Part shown: piece by piece, positions 10,505 through 19,900 of the stretch
Layout: every line of letters begins with the position of its first letter
How positions within the stretch are numbered: position 1 is the stretch's first letter
Source: Pseudoalteromonas sp. 3D05
Lineage (GTDB): Bacteria > Pseudomonadota > Gammaproteobacteria > Enterobacterales > Alteromonadaceae
DNA length: 64,000 nucleotides
Reading direction: 5' to 3'
Assembly (NCBI RefSeq): GCF_002723455.1
Contig: NZ_PDUS01000003.1
Span: 145,866 to 209,865, forward strand
Notes under the pieces: generated by a model
What the model was told of the DNA's origin: nothing
Seen by the model: the letters and a program-made list of their open reading frames with translations, nothing else
Database searches by the model: none
Position numbers and translations under genes: made by a program

Positions 10505-13171
10505 ATGAGTGTTAAGCGCATTAGCCAATTTTTTAACCCTACCTCAGTCGCCGTGATTGGGGCATCAAATAATGCATCCCGTGCAGGCTTTATAGTGATG
10601 CGTAATTTGCTCCAGGGTGGGTTTAAAGGCCCCATAATGCCTGTCAGCCCGACACACAAAGCCGTGCATGGTGTATTGGCCTACTCCTCTATCACTAAAT
10701 TACCCATGGTGCCTGATCTGGCAGTTATTTGTACCAACAAACACACAGTAACAGACATTATAGTTGAGCTGGGTGAGTTCGGTTGCAAAAACGCCGTAGT
10801 CATTGCAGCAGGAATGAGTATAGAACAAAAAGAGTCGCTGAAAACTGCGGCTAAAGCAGCCAATGTATCACTGCTTGGACCCAATTGTTTAGGATTGCTT
10901 ATTCCACACATAGGCCTTAATGCGAGCTTTTCCCACACGGTCACTTCACCGGGTAAAATTGCCTTCATTTCTCAATCTGCAGCTGTATGTTCAACAATTT
11001 TAGATTGGGCAAAAAATAAAGAGATTGGTTTTTCGTACTTTGTATCTGTGGGAGACTGTTTAGATATCGACTTTGCTGAGTTATTGGACTTTCTGGGTCG
11101 AGACGCAAAAACCAAAGCGATATTACTTTACATAGATAACATAGAGAATATCAGAAGCTTTATTTCAGCTGCGCGTGCAGCTGCATTTAGTAAACCAGTC
11201 ATTGCAATTAAAACAGGTAAAACGGCCGCTGGCGCACTCGCTGCTGAAATTCATACTGGTGGAAAACAAAGCTCAGACGCCGTTTATGATGCGTTATTTC
11301 AACGGGCTGGTATGTTAAGGGTAAGCGATTTAACAGAGCTTTTTGCAGCAACTCAAACGCTTGCAATGCACCCTAAACTACTACAAATAGAACAACTCAC
11401 CATTTTAACAAATGGCGGCGGGCCTGGAGTAATGGCGGTTGATAGCTTATTACAAAGCTCAGGGAAGCTTACTCAGCTAAGCGAAGAAACTCGCGCAGCA
11501 CTTAATAAAGTCATTCCGCAATCAGATATGACCTCTAACCCTGTTGATATTTTTGGCGACTCTTCTCCCGCCCGCTATAAGCAAGCACTTGAAATTTTAT
11601 TGCACGCAAAAGAAGTTAAAAACCTTTTAATTATTCATACTCCTTCGGCGATTGCCCCAAGCGAAGAATACGCACAAATTATCGCACAAACCTTAAATAC
11701 ATTACCTAAAATGGCACGGCCCTATGTTATCACCAACTTTATGGGCGAAGATGCTGCTTACCCAGCTAGAAAACTGTGTAGCACTCACGCAATTCCCACA
11801 TACCGAACCCCTGAAGGCGCGGTAAGGGCATATATGCACCTTGTTATTTACCGACGAAATCAAAAGCACCTAACGCAAACCCCGGAGTCAAATACCGACA
11901 ATGCGAAAATAAATAAAAGCGCTGCGAAAGAGTTAGTGCATCAATTTTTAGCCGACCAACAAAGTTACTTATCTACCCATCAATCAAGCCAAATCCTTGC
12001 TCACTATGGTATTGAGTGCATTCAAACTGAAGTCGCTTACACGCCAACAGAAGCAAAAGAACAGGCTATCGATTTAGGCTTTCCGGTTGCCTTAAAGCTG
12101 ATCAGTCCAAGCATTCCTTCTAAATCAGAAGTCGGGGGAGTAGTACTAAACCTTAATGATGCACAAGAAGTTGAACAGACCGCTTTTGCTATGTTATTGC
12201 GAATTAAAAACACTTACCCTGATGCTATTATTGAAGGCTATTCATTGCAAAAAATGGCACCACGTGCGGGTGCTAATGAAATACGTATTGCGGTAAAAAC
12301 TGAGCCTAATTTTGGCCCTGTTATACTCCTTGGAGAAGCCGGCACAGGACTTGAGTTTGCTCAGGCTGCTGTTGCGCTGCCACCATTGAACATGAATTTA
12401 GCAAAATACTTAATTGCTGCCGCACATGATAAAGGCGTACTGAAAGATCGTATTTTGCCTGAAAAAGTTGATAAGTACCGCCTGTGTGCTTTACTTACGC
12501 GAATATCACAACTGGTCATTGACCAGCCCGATATTACTTCGGTTGAGTTAAACCCTATTTTAGCGAGTAATGGACAGTTTTTGGTACTTGATGCCACCAT
12601 TACACTGAGCCACTACCAAGTACAATCGAATCGTAAGCGCTTATCTATCCGCCCTTATCCAATTGAGCTGGTTAAAAATGTCACGTTAAAAAACGATACA
12701 AAGGCAGTGCTACGCCCTATAAAACCAGAAGATGAGCAAGCACATCAGGCATTTGATCAATCTCTAAGCAAAGAAGATCGTTACAAACGCTTTTTTGGTG
12801 AATTGCCACAGTTTAACCATGATCAACTAGCAAAAATGACACAAATTGATTATGACCGTGAAATGGCTTTTATCATCACACAAGAACAAGCAGGCCAAAA
12901 CCTGACTTTAGGTGTATCGCGAGTATTAATGGATCCTGATAAAATTAGAGCCGAATTTGCGATTGTCGTGCGTTCAAATTGCCAAGGGTTAGGGCTAGGC
13001 GGTATGTTAATGCAGGCCGCAATTGAGCACTGCAAGAGCCAAGGAGTGCAAGTTATTGAAGGAATCACGCTGCCTGAAAACACCGGCATGATCGAGCTTG
13101 CTCGTAAACTTGGTTTTAAGATCACTCGTGATTTTGAAGAAGGCAGTATAAACATGGTACTGACACTATAA
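10505..13171 (+). CDS. patZ: Acyl-CoA synthetase (NDP-forming)-like / GNAT protein lysine acetyltransferase
   Basis: An 888-residue protein with the architecture of E. coli PatZ (YfiQ) and Salmonella Pat: an N-terminal CoA-binding domain (VAVIGASNNASRAG near residue 15), succinyl-CoA-ligase-like domains, an ATP-grasp domain (residues ~480-700) and a C-terminal GNAT domain (LRPIKPEDEQAH to the end, with the acetyl-CoA loop NCQGLGLGGMLM). Such enzymes acetylate lysines, classically inactivating acetyl-CoA synthetase. It is followed after only 10 bp by a UROD-like gene, then LicD-like and cytidylyltransferase genes, an unusual context for this family. Confidence 0.93.
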   Translation: MSVKRISQFFNPTSVAVIGASNNASRAGFIVMRNLLQGGFKGPIMPVSPTHKAVHGVLAYSSITKLPMVPDLAVICTNKHTVTDIIVELGEFGCKNAVVIAAGMSIEQKESLKTAAKAANVSLLGPNCLGLLIPHIGLNASFSHTVTSPGKIAFISQSAAVCSTILDWAKNKEIGFSYFVSVGDCLDIDFAELLDFLGRDAKTKAILLYIDNIENIRSFISAARAAAFSKPVIAIKTGKTAAGALAAEIHTGGKQSSDAVYDALFQRAGMLRVSDLTELFAATQTLAMHPKLLQIEQLTILTNGGGPGVMAVDSLLQSSGKLTQLSEETRAALNKVIPQSDMTSNPVDIFGDSSPARYKQALEILLHAKEVKNLLIIHTPSAIAPSEEYAQIIAQTLNTLPKMARPYVITNFMGEDAAYPARKLCSTHAIPTYRTPEGAVRAYMHLVIYRRNQKHLTQTPESNTDNAKINKSAAKELVHQFLADQQSYLSTHQSSQILAHYGIECIQTEVAYTPTEAKEQAIDLGFPVALKLISPSIPSKSEVGGVVLNLNDAQEVEQTAFAMLLRIKNTYPDAIIEGYSLQKMAPRAGANEIRIAVKTEPNFGPVILLGEAGTGLEFAQAAVALPPLNMNLAKYLIAAAHDKGVLKDRILPEKVDKYRLCALLTRISQLVIDQPDITSVELNPILASNGQFLVLDATITLSHYQVQSNRKRLSIRPYPIELVKNVTLKNDTKAVLRPIKPEDEQAHQAFDQSLSKEDRYKRFFGELPQFNHDQLAKMTQIDYDREMAFIITQEQAGQNLTLGVSRVLMDPDKIRAEFAIVVRSNCQGLGLGGMLMQAAIEHCKSQGVQVIEGITLPENTGMIELARKLGFKITRDFEEGSINMVLTL

Positions 13172-13181
13172 GGTGCTTTAG

Positions 13182-14114
13182 TTGAAAGTAACGACTTGGA
13201 GGCACTGGCCAAATATCGACTTAGATGCTGACTTACTCGCTGAGTCAGTTATTGCCTATCAAGATATTCATGATCATTGTTTTATTAAACTAAGCTGTAA
13301 TAGTAATAGTGTATGCAGTGCATTTGGCATTAAGCGACACTTTCAACACAACCCTTTGGGGTCAGTTGAAAAAAACAGCTATGTTTATAATTTATCAGCT
13401 TTATTAAATGATGAAAAAAGCCCTAAAAAATTAAACGATTGCCCGCAGTTACTCATAAATATTGAAGCACACAAACGTGTTAGCGAACACCCTAGCAGTA
13501 TCAATAAAGCATGTTTTGCAACGGTTTACTCTCCGCTTTATCACTTAAATTCAATGTTGGGGGGAACATTAACAGCAGCCCAATTAGAACACACACCTTA
13601 TAAAAAAATGTTATCTTTATTAACTGATATTACAGCGCAATATATTGACGCTTTACTGTTAATCAAAAATGTTAGAATTTACTACTGCAGCTTTCATGCG
13701 AGCGCTGCATTTTGCAATTATGAGCAATTTAAAACTCTCGTAGCCCCATATGATGAACAATGTATAACGCAATTAACCCACGAACACCACCTTATTCATT
13801 ATCATTGCAGTGCACCTATTTATTTTGATTTCCTTGATAGTAAGAAGTTCTCATTACTATCAATTGATGATTGTGATGATGTTATAGCTATAAAGGCTTT
13901 ACTGACTCGCTTTCCTGATATTACATTTGTTGGGCTATTGGATAAATTATTATTACCACGCCAACTTAAAGCAAAAGAAATTGAACGAATTTTTTCATCT
14001 TGCAGCCGCCATTTGGATTTTAATAGAGTCATTATCGCCCCAAGCTGCACTCTACCTTTAAGCATTAAAAACAATACATTATTAAAAACATGTTCTATTG
14101 TAAAAGGACTGTGA
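13182..14114 (+). CDS. Uroporphyrinogen decarboxylase (URO-D) superfamily-like protein
   Basis: A 310-residue protein that I place tentatively in the URO-D/MetE-like barrel superfamily. Supporting segments are HCFIKLSCNSNSVCSAFGIK (family: DFiK...FG), CFATVYSPLYHLNSMLGG (family: v.sP...a..l.G), FKTLVAPYDEQCI (family: yreFv.Py), LIHYHCSAP (family: ilH.CG), ITFVGLLD and VIIAPSCTLP (family: il..GC.lP). It is well diverged from HemE and lacks the usual N-terminal RQAGRY motif, so a haem role is unlikely. The TTG start is preceded by AAGG. It lies in a tight operon between patZ and a LicD-like gene. The substrate is unknown. Confidence 0.6.
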   Translation: MKVTTWRHWPNIDLDADLLAESVIAYQDIHDHCFIKLSCNSNSVCSAFGIKRHFQHNPLGSVEKNSYVYNLSALLNDEKSPKKLNDCPQLLINIEAHKRVSEHPSSINKACFATVYSPLYHLNSMLGGTLTAAQLEHTPYKKMLSLLTDITAQYIDALLLIKNVRIYYCSFHASAAFCNYEQFKTLVAPYDEQCITQLTHEHHLIHYHCSAPIYFDFLDSKKFSLLSIDDCDDVIAIKALLTRFPDITFVGLLDKLLLPRQLKAKEIERIFSSCSRHLDFNRVIIAPSCTLPLSIKNNTLLKTCSIVKGL

Positions 14115-14123
14115 ATTAAGTTT

Positions 14124-15188
14124 ATGCCTACGGAAGATAAACAATTGAGTACTATAATACATGCCGAGTTAATAAAGGCCGTTGAGTTATACCAACAAAA
14201 CCAATATCAATTAGCGCGGGGGCAGTTTGAGTATGTACTGAGCCAAGATAACTCATGTTTGATTGCACATCGTTATTTGGCCGAAATCGCACTGATAGAA
14301 GGCACAGCAAAAAATCACATAAAATCATTGATAGCTTCCTTAGCGGCACACCCAACCTCAAGCGAGACTAGCCATACGCTAGGAATGTGTTATCAACAAG
14401 CACGCGAGCTGCCCCAAGCAGTTGAGCAATATCGCCATGCACTAGAGGTGCTGTTAAACACGCCACCTAATCATAGTTATAATTCAAAACCAAACGTTGA
14501 ATTCGATACCGAAATACATGAAAGCTTACTATGGCAAACCCTTGCTCTTTTTCGTCAAGCAAATATTAAATCCTTTGCCACCGCCGGTAGCCTACTAGGC
14601 ATAATACGCGAAGGCGCAATCCTGCCTTTTGATAAAGACATTGATATTGGGGTTGATTGGGGACAAATGGAGCAAGCCATTACACTTTTAAAAAGCCAAG
14701 GTTGGCATGAGCATATGCGATCCTATGATTTAATTAACCCTCGCAGCTTTGCCCACCCCGATGGAGTGACCATGGATCTTTGTGGCTTTGGCGTTGATAC
14801 CGTCAGTCAGCGGACTATTTGCGGGCTTTGGATGAGTGATATTCCCTTTGAGTGGAACAGAATTACAGAGTATCCAACTATAAATTTAGTCGAAAAAATA
14901 ACTCCCCATGGCAATGTATGGCATCTAGCCCAACCTGAACTAACGCTAAATGCACTTTATGGAGATTGGCAAACACCCGACCCACTTTTTGATACAATTT
15001 TATGTGCAAAAAACATTCGTTCATTTTCGTTATTAACCCAGTGCTTTGTGTATTCAAAACTTTATAAATTATGCCTAATGAGCGAATGGGGAAAATTAGA
15101 GCACACATTAAACCAACTTTCTTTTTTTGATAAACACGACATATTAATAAATAAACTCACCGATAAAGCCAAAAGTATGCAGACATGA
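14124..15188 (+). CDS. TPR-repeat protein with LicD/fukutin-type phosphotransferase domain
   Basis: Residues ~10-115 form TPR-like helical repeats (LYQQNQYQLARGQFEYVL and HTLGMCYQQARELPQAVEQY). Residues ~130-300 match the LicD/fukutin nucleotidyltransferase-fold family: AGSLLGIIREGAILPFDKD near residue 153 with the metal-binding DKDIDIGVD near 169-177, then VTMDLCGFG. LicD enzymes move phosphoryl-choline, -ribitol or -glycerol from a CDP-activated donor to a glycan. The next gene encodes a CTP-type nucleotidylyltransferase that could make such a donor; the two genes overlap by 4 bp. Acceptor and transferred group are not predictable from sequence. Confidence 0.8.
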   Translation: MPTEDKQLSTIIHAELIKAVELYQQNQYQLARGQFEYVLSQDNSCLIAHRYLAEIALIEGTAKNHIKSLIASLAAHPTSSETSHTLGMCYQQARELPQAVEQYRHALEVLLNTPPNHSYNSKPNVEFDTEIHESLLWQTLALFRQANIKSFATAGSLLGIIREGAILPFDKDIDIGVDWGQMEQAITLLKSQGWHEHMRSYDLINPRSFAHPDGVTMDLCGFGVDTVSQRTICGLWMSDIPFEWNRITEYPTINLVEKITPHGNVWHLAQPELTLNALYGDWQTPDPLFDTILCAKNIRSFSLLTQCFVYSKLYKLCLMSEWGKLEHTLNQLSFFDKHDILINKLTDKAKSMQT

Positions 15189-15658
15189 CTCTAAACTCAG
15201 AAAATAAAAGTAACCATAATACACGCTGCTTAGCCCTCGGTGTGTTTGACTTATTTCATATTGGTCATTTAAATTACTTAAAGTTTGCTAAAGCCCAAGG
15301 CAGTGAACTATTTGTTGCTGTTGCGCCAGATGACTTGTGCTTTGAAAATAAAAAAACATTTCCCATCATCAGCCAGCATGAAAGAATGACCATAGTAAGC
15401 GCATTGGCGATCGTGGATCATGTGGCCTTAGTACCAAGTCCAATTATAAAGACCCAGAGCGCTTGTAGGTGGATAAAAGCATGGGGAATTAATAAAGTAG
15501 TTGTTGGCGGGCAATGGCAAAACAGTGAGCGCTGGAATGAAGCTGCGAATGCATTACAAGCGCATAATATTAACGTTATGTTTGCACCACAAACCCCTGA
15601 TATTTCGAGTACTGATATTAAGCAAAAAATAATCACATACTGCTCAGAGATTTTATAA
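15185..15658 (+). CDS. Cytidylyltransferase-like protein (TagD/GCT family)
   Basis: A 157-residue single-domain nucleotidylyltransferase. GVFDLFHIGHLNYL at residues ~19-32 contains the HxGH motif, and the C-terminal DISSTDIKQK matches the ISST(K/D)I signature of the family. The closest characterised relatives would be glycerol-3-phosphate or ethanolamine-phosphate cytidylyltransferases, making CDP-alcohols. It is the last gene of the patZ/UROD-like/LicD operon (4-bp overlap with LicD), so donor synthesis for that transferase is the natural inference. A repeat element begins a few bases after its stop. Confidence 0.82.
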   Translation: MTLNSENKSNHNTRCLALGVFDLFHIGHLNYLKFAKAQGSELFVAVAPDDLCFENKKTFPIISQHERMTIVSALAIVDHVALVPSPIIKTQSACRWIKAWGINKVVVGGQWQNSERWNEAANALQAHNINVMFAPQTPDISSTDIKQKIITYCSEIL

Positions 15659-15662
15659 TGTG

Positions 15663-15808
15663 TATGCCCAAACCACCTCAAAATGCGAGGCTCTTTTGGA
15701 ATTAAAAGGGGCTGCCATTATTAAAACGTATCATTGTTGCAAAGTAACGTCTTGACATTAAGCCACTGCGAAACGCTGAATTCTGTACATTGAGATCGTT
15801 TGGGTATA
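15663..15808. repeat. Palindromic miniature element, copy A (TATACCCAA family)
   Basis: The ends TATGCCCAAACCACCTCA (15663-15680) and TGAGATCGTTTGGGTATA (15791-15808) are imperfect inverted repeats. The interior shares GGAATTAAAAG, ATTGTTGCAAAGTAACG, TTGA(T/C)ATTAAG and GAAACGCTGAATTCTG with the copy at 26373. It looks like a shortened derivative of that copy. It has no coding potential and fills most of the gap between the cytidylyltransferase and K+ channel genes. Confidence 0.75.
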
Positions 15809-15932
15809 TTTATATTCTAAATTAAAGATTTTTACGCTTAGCCACACAATATATTACAACGTAAAGTCGTATATTTTTTGCATATAATAACTAAAACTGA
15901 AACAACAATATTTTTGAACACACGGGTTTAAT

Positions 15933-16880
15933 TTGAATAATTTACGTAAACGCACAGCTCTATTTTTCGAAGGCAACGGTGAATACCGTAAAGTGGGTCA
16001 TTACATTGATGTATTTCTAGTATCATTGATCATGATAAATGTGGTTGCGATTGTGCTTGAGTCTGTAATCAGTCTAGCGCAGCAATATAAACATGAGTTT
16101 TTATTACTAGAGCTGATCTCTGTGAGTATTTTTAGCATTGAGTATTTATTAAGAGTGTGGTCATGTGTTGAGCGTATCGAATACACGAATATGAAATGCA
16201 GTAATTTAAAGCGCCGTATTAAATATGTCTTTTCACCATTGGCATTAATTGACCTTATAGCGATTCTACCCACCTTATTAATGTTTTTTATTACTTTCGA
16301 TTTACGTTTCTTGCGGGTATTTAGACTATTACGTGTTTTTAAGCTCACCCGTTATTCGCGTGCTATGCAGCTACTCTTGCAATCATTTCGTGATGAAAGC
16401 AGCTCGCTTTTAGCTGCATTTTTTATCATGTCGGTGGTGCTTATTTTAGCATCATGTGGAATATACCTGATAGAGCACGACATTCAGCCTGATAAATTTG
16501 GTTCAATACCAGCAGCGATGTGGTGGGCAATGGCCACGTTAACAACGGTAGGCTACGGTGATGTTGTTCCAGTCACTCCTATGGGCCGCTTTTTCGGTGG
16601 CATGATCACTTTAGTAAGCATGGGCATGGTCGCTATTCCCACCGGGTTACTTGCCTCTAGCTTTTCTGAGCAATTACGAAAGCGCCGTTTAGATTTTAGT
16701 GATGCTGTACACGAGAACCTTCATGACGGTAAGCTCGACGATGAGCAACTTGAATACTTAGAAACCCTACGCATTAAACTGGGGTTGAGTAAACAAGAGG
16801 CTAATAAAGTCATAAAAGAACAACTCAATGTGCGAAACCAACATTTATATTGTCGTCAATGCGGCGCAAGACAAGATTGA
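15933..16880 (+). CDS. Voltage-gated potassium channel family ion transporter
   Basis: A 315-residue inner-membrane protein with six membrane segments. An S4-like arginine ladder (LRFLRVFRLLRVFKLTR, near residues 128-144) serves as voltage sensor, and the K+ selectivity filter TVGYGD lies near residue 205 with a preceding pore helix (AAMWWAMATLT). The C terminus is a short cytoplasmic tail ending in CRQCGARQD, half of a possible zinc knuckle. The start codon is TTG with a weak ribosome-binding site, so the exact start is less certain. A bidirectional terminator separates it from the convergent gene downstream. Confidence 0.9.
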   Translation: MNNLRKRTALFFEGNGEYRKVGHYIDVFLVSLIMINVVAIVLESVISLAQQYKHEFLLLELISVSIFSIEYLLRVWSCVERIEYTNMKCSNLKRRIKYVFSPLALIDLIAILPTLLMFFITFDLRFLRVFRLLRVFKLTRYSRAMQLLLQSFRDESSSLLAAFFIMSVVLILASCGIYLIEHDIQPDKFGSIPAAMWWAMATLTTVGYGDVVPVTPMGRFFGGMITLVSMGMVAIPTGLLASSFSEQLRKRRLDFSDAVHENLHDGKLDDEQLEYLETLRIKLGLSKQEANKVIKEQLNVRNQHLYCRQCGARQD

Positions 16881-16924
16881 CCCTAATGAACGCATAATAT
16901 GTACACAAAAGTCAGCAAGTGAAT

Positions 16925-16958
16925 AAAAGTGCAGCCGGTTTCTATCGCCTGCACTTTT
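16925..16958. terminator. Bidirectional intrinsic terminator
   Basis: AAAAGTGCAG (16925-16934) pairs with CTGCACTTTT (16949-16958). It lies between the stop codons of the convergent K+ channel and GGDEF-EAL genes and has A/T tracts on both sides. Confidence 0.75.
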
Positions 16959-16995
16959 AACTTAAAAAGCTGTGAGTGTTTTTCAAATAGTAGAT

Positions 16996-19900
16996 TTAGC
17001 TTTTATCTAATATACCGCCCCAGTCTTTATTCAGTAATGCTGCAACATCATCACCTGGAATAGGTTTACTAAACAGGTAGCCTTGGAACATATTACAGCC
17101 AAGTGCACGTAAAAAGTCTAACTGCTGTTTTGTCTCTACCCCTTCAGCAACACATTGCTTACCTAAGCTTTTTGCCAATGCCATGGTAGATTCAATAATC
17201 GCCTCATCGCCGTTATCTATTCCAATGTCTGTCACGAAACTACGGTCGATTTTTAGCACATCAATGGGAAAGCGTTTTAGATAAGTGAGTGACGCATACC
17301 CAGTGCCAAAATCATCCATATATAAACGACACCCGATGTCTTTTAATTTAAGCATGCTCTTTAACGCATCTTCTGAGTCATCCATTAATACCGACTCTGT
17401 TATTTCAAACACTACGGTATCGGGCTTAATATTTGCGCTTTTTAGGGCTGCGTTAATCTCATCCACAAGTCCTTTATATTCAAAGTCGAGTGCGGATAAA
17501 TTAATCGATACGTATAAATCTGGGTTAATCAACTGCCATTGTTTTAATTCAATAAGTGCCCGAGATAATGTTTGTAACATAATCTTCGTTATCAAGCCTA
17601 TGCTTTCAGCCACCAGCGCAAATTCTTGCGTTTCATACACCTCATTATCAGGCCAACGCAATAGTACCTCTAACCCTTCAACCTGCTGCTTGTTAGCATT
17701 TACGATAGGCTGATAATGATTGCAAAACTCGTGCTCTTTATAGGCTTTATTTAATTGTGATTCTAAATGTAATGCTCTTTGAACATGTACATTCATCTCC
17801 TGCTTATAAAATTGGTAGCTTCCTTCCGCGCTTTTTTTCGCATGATAAAGTGCAACATCACTAGCTTTAAGTAAACTTTTACTACAGTTAGCATCATCTG
17901 GGTAGATAGCAACACCAATACTTAAGCTCACATTTACGACTTGCTCGTTAATTAATATACCATCGTTGACGCTATTCATAATCTTAGCGCATAACAAAAC
18001 CACTTCTTCAACATGCTCTATATCTTCGACTAAGAGCATAAATTCATCACCATTGAAGCGGGCTATACTGTCATTATTGCGCAATCTCGACTTAATGCGT
18101 TGCGCCACTAATTTAATTATAGTGTCTGCTGCCTCATGGCCTAAAGAGTCATTAAAATGTTTAAATCGCTTAATATTAACATTAAGAACGGCAACTTTTC
18201 TTTGGTGTGATTGAGCTTGCTCAAGAGCATGCTCTACGCGGTCATTAAAAAGTGTTTTATTAGGTAATCCAGTAAGGCCGTCATAGTTTGCTAACAAGAA
18301 CAATTCATTTTCGGCCAGCTTTTGAGCATGTATGTCGGTTAAAATCACAACATAACTCCCAATACGATTATCATTACCCGCCACTGCGCTTATTTTAATT
18401 AATACATGACGTAACTCGCCACTTGCTAACCTAACCGTATCCTCAGCACTGTAATGCTCACCGATGTGTTGATCTTTCATTATCCGTATGTAGTTCATTC
18501 GCTCTGAACGGCTCATACCTAAATGTAAACTTCGGCTAGAGTTAAAATCAGTAGGAAAATCGAAAGCACTTTGTAATGCTTGATTCGTTGCTAAAATGCG
18601 CAGGTTCTTATCTAAAATAAATACCCAATCGCGGGTTTGCTCAAACGCAGCACCAAATAAGCGCGCATGCTCTTCAAAAACAAGTTCTCTTGTCATATTG
18701 GTATAAGTACCAGCCACCTTCTCAGGAGTACCACTTTGCCACGCCACTACTTTGCCAAAATCTTTATACCAGCGCCAGTTTCCAGCCTTGTGACGAAGCC
18801 GATACGTGCAGTTGAAGTAGCCTTTTTCAGTTGATAAGAACTCTAGCCACTCTAACCTAAACTTTTGTTTATCTTGCGGGTGAATTTTAGCTAAATACTC
18901 ATCTAAATTAACTGTGTCAAACTCATAGCCTAGTTCGTTTTTCAATCTAGGTTGATAGATAGTGGGGTTCGATGATTGCCAATCCCATACGCCTGAGTGG
19001 CTTCCCTCTAGTGCTAATTTTAACCTAGCCTCACTTTCTTGGCTTTCCCTATGAGCGGCCATCAATATATGCTGAATACGATTTCTACGCATCACCCAGC
19101 CCGCAATAATCGCGAAAAAAGAAATAGCATAGAGAGCCATAAACAGTGGCGACCGCCATAATGGGTATTTAACTTCAATATCTAATGTGGCGGGGCGAGT
19201 AAAATCACCTGTTAATGGGTCTTTAGCCCAAATTTTTAGTTGGTAATTACCGGGGTTTAATTTTGGAAACAATACGCGGTTGTTGTTACGGGTATAAGAC
19301 TTTTGCCCATCTGAGAGTTGGTATTCATACACAATTCGTTCTTGATAATTAAACGCCATAGCAGAAAACGCAATTTCTAATCCTATGTCATCGTGCTCTA
19401 ACGTAACCTTTTTAATGGGCTGCTTTAAATCGACAGATAATTCACGTGACATAATGTCAATACTAGTCACATTAACACGATCAATTAAGCCATGTTTTGG
19501 ACTATTGTCGTCAGGAAAAAAATATGTGATGCCTTTTAAAGTGCCATATACAATTTGCCCCGTTTTTAATCGGGTAAATGCGCCACTATTAAATTCGGTA
19601 GAAACGACCCCTTCAGACGCTGTAAACTGTTGAAAGTGCTTATTCTCAGGGTTCAAACGCCATATACCTTTATGGCTACTCATCCAAATCATACCTGATT
19701 CATCAAGCACCATATCGTACAACAAAGTACCCAATTGGTTTTTATCTAAATCAATTGTGTATAAAAGCTTGTAAGTACTAGCATCAAGGGCTATCAAACC
19801 AAAGTTTGAAAGCGAAATCCACAGTACATTATTTTTATCAACAATATAGGACATCACATTAACAGCTACATTTTCATGCTGCTCGGGAACCGTATATATT

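Noticed and set aside
17285..17713. 142-codon open frame antisense to the EAL domain
   Set aside because: It is a shadow of the GGDEF/EAL gene.
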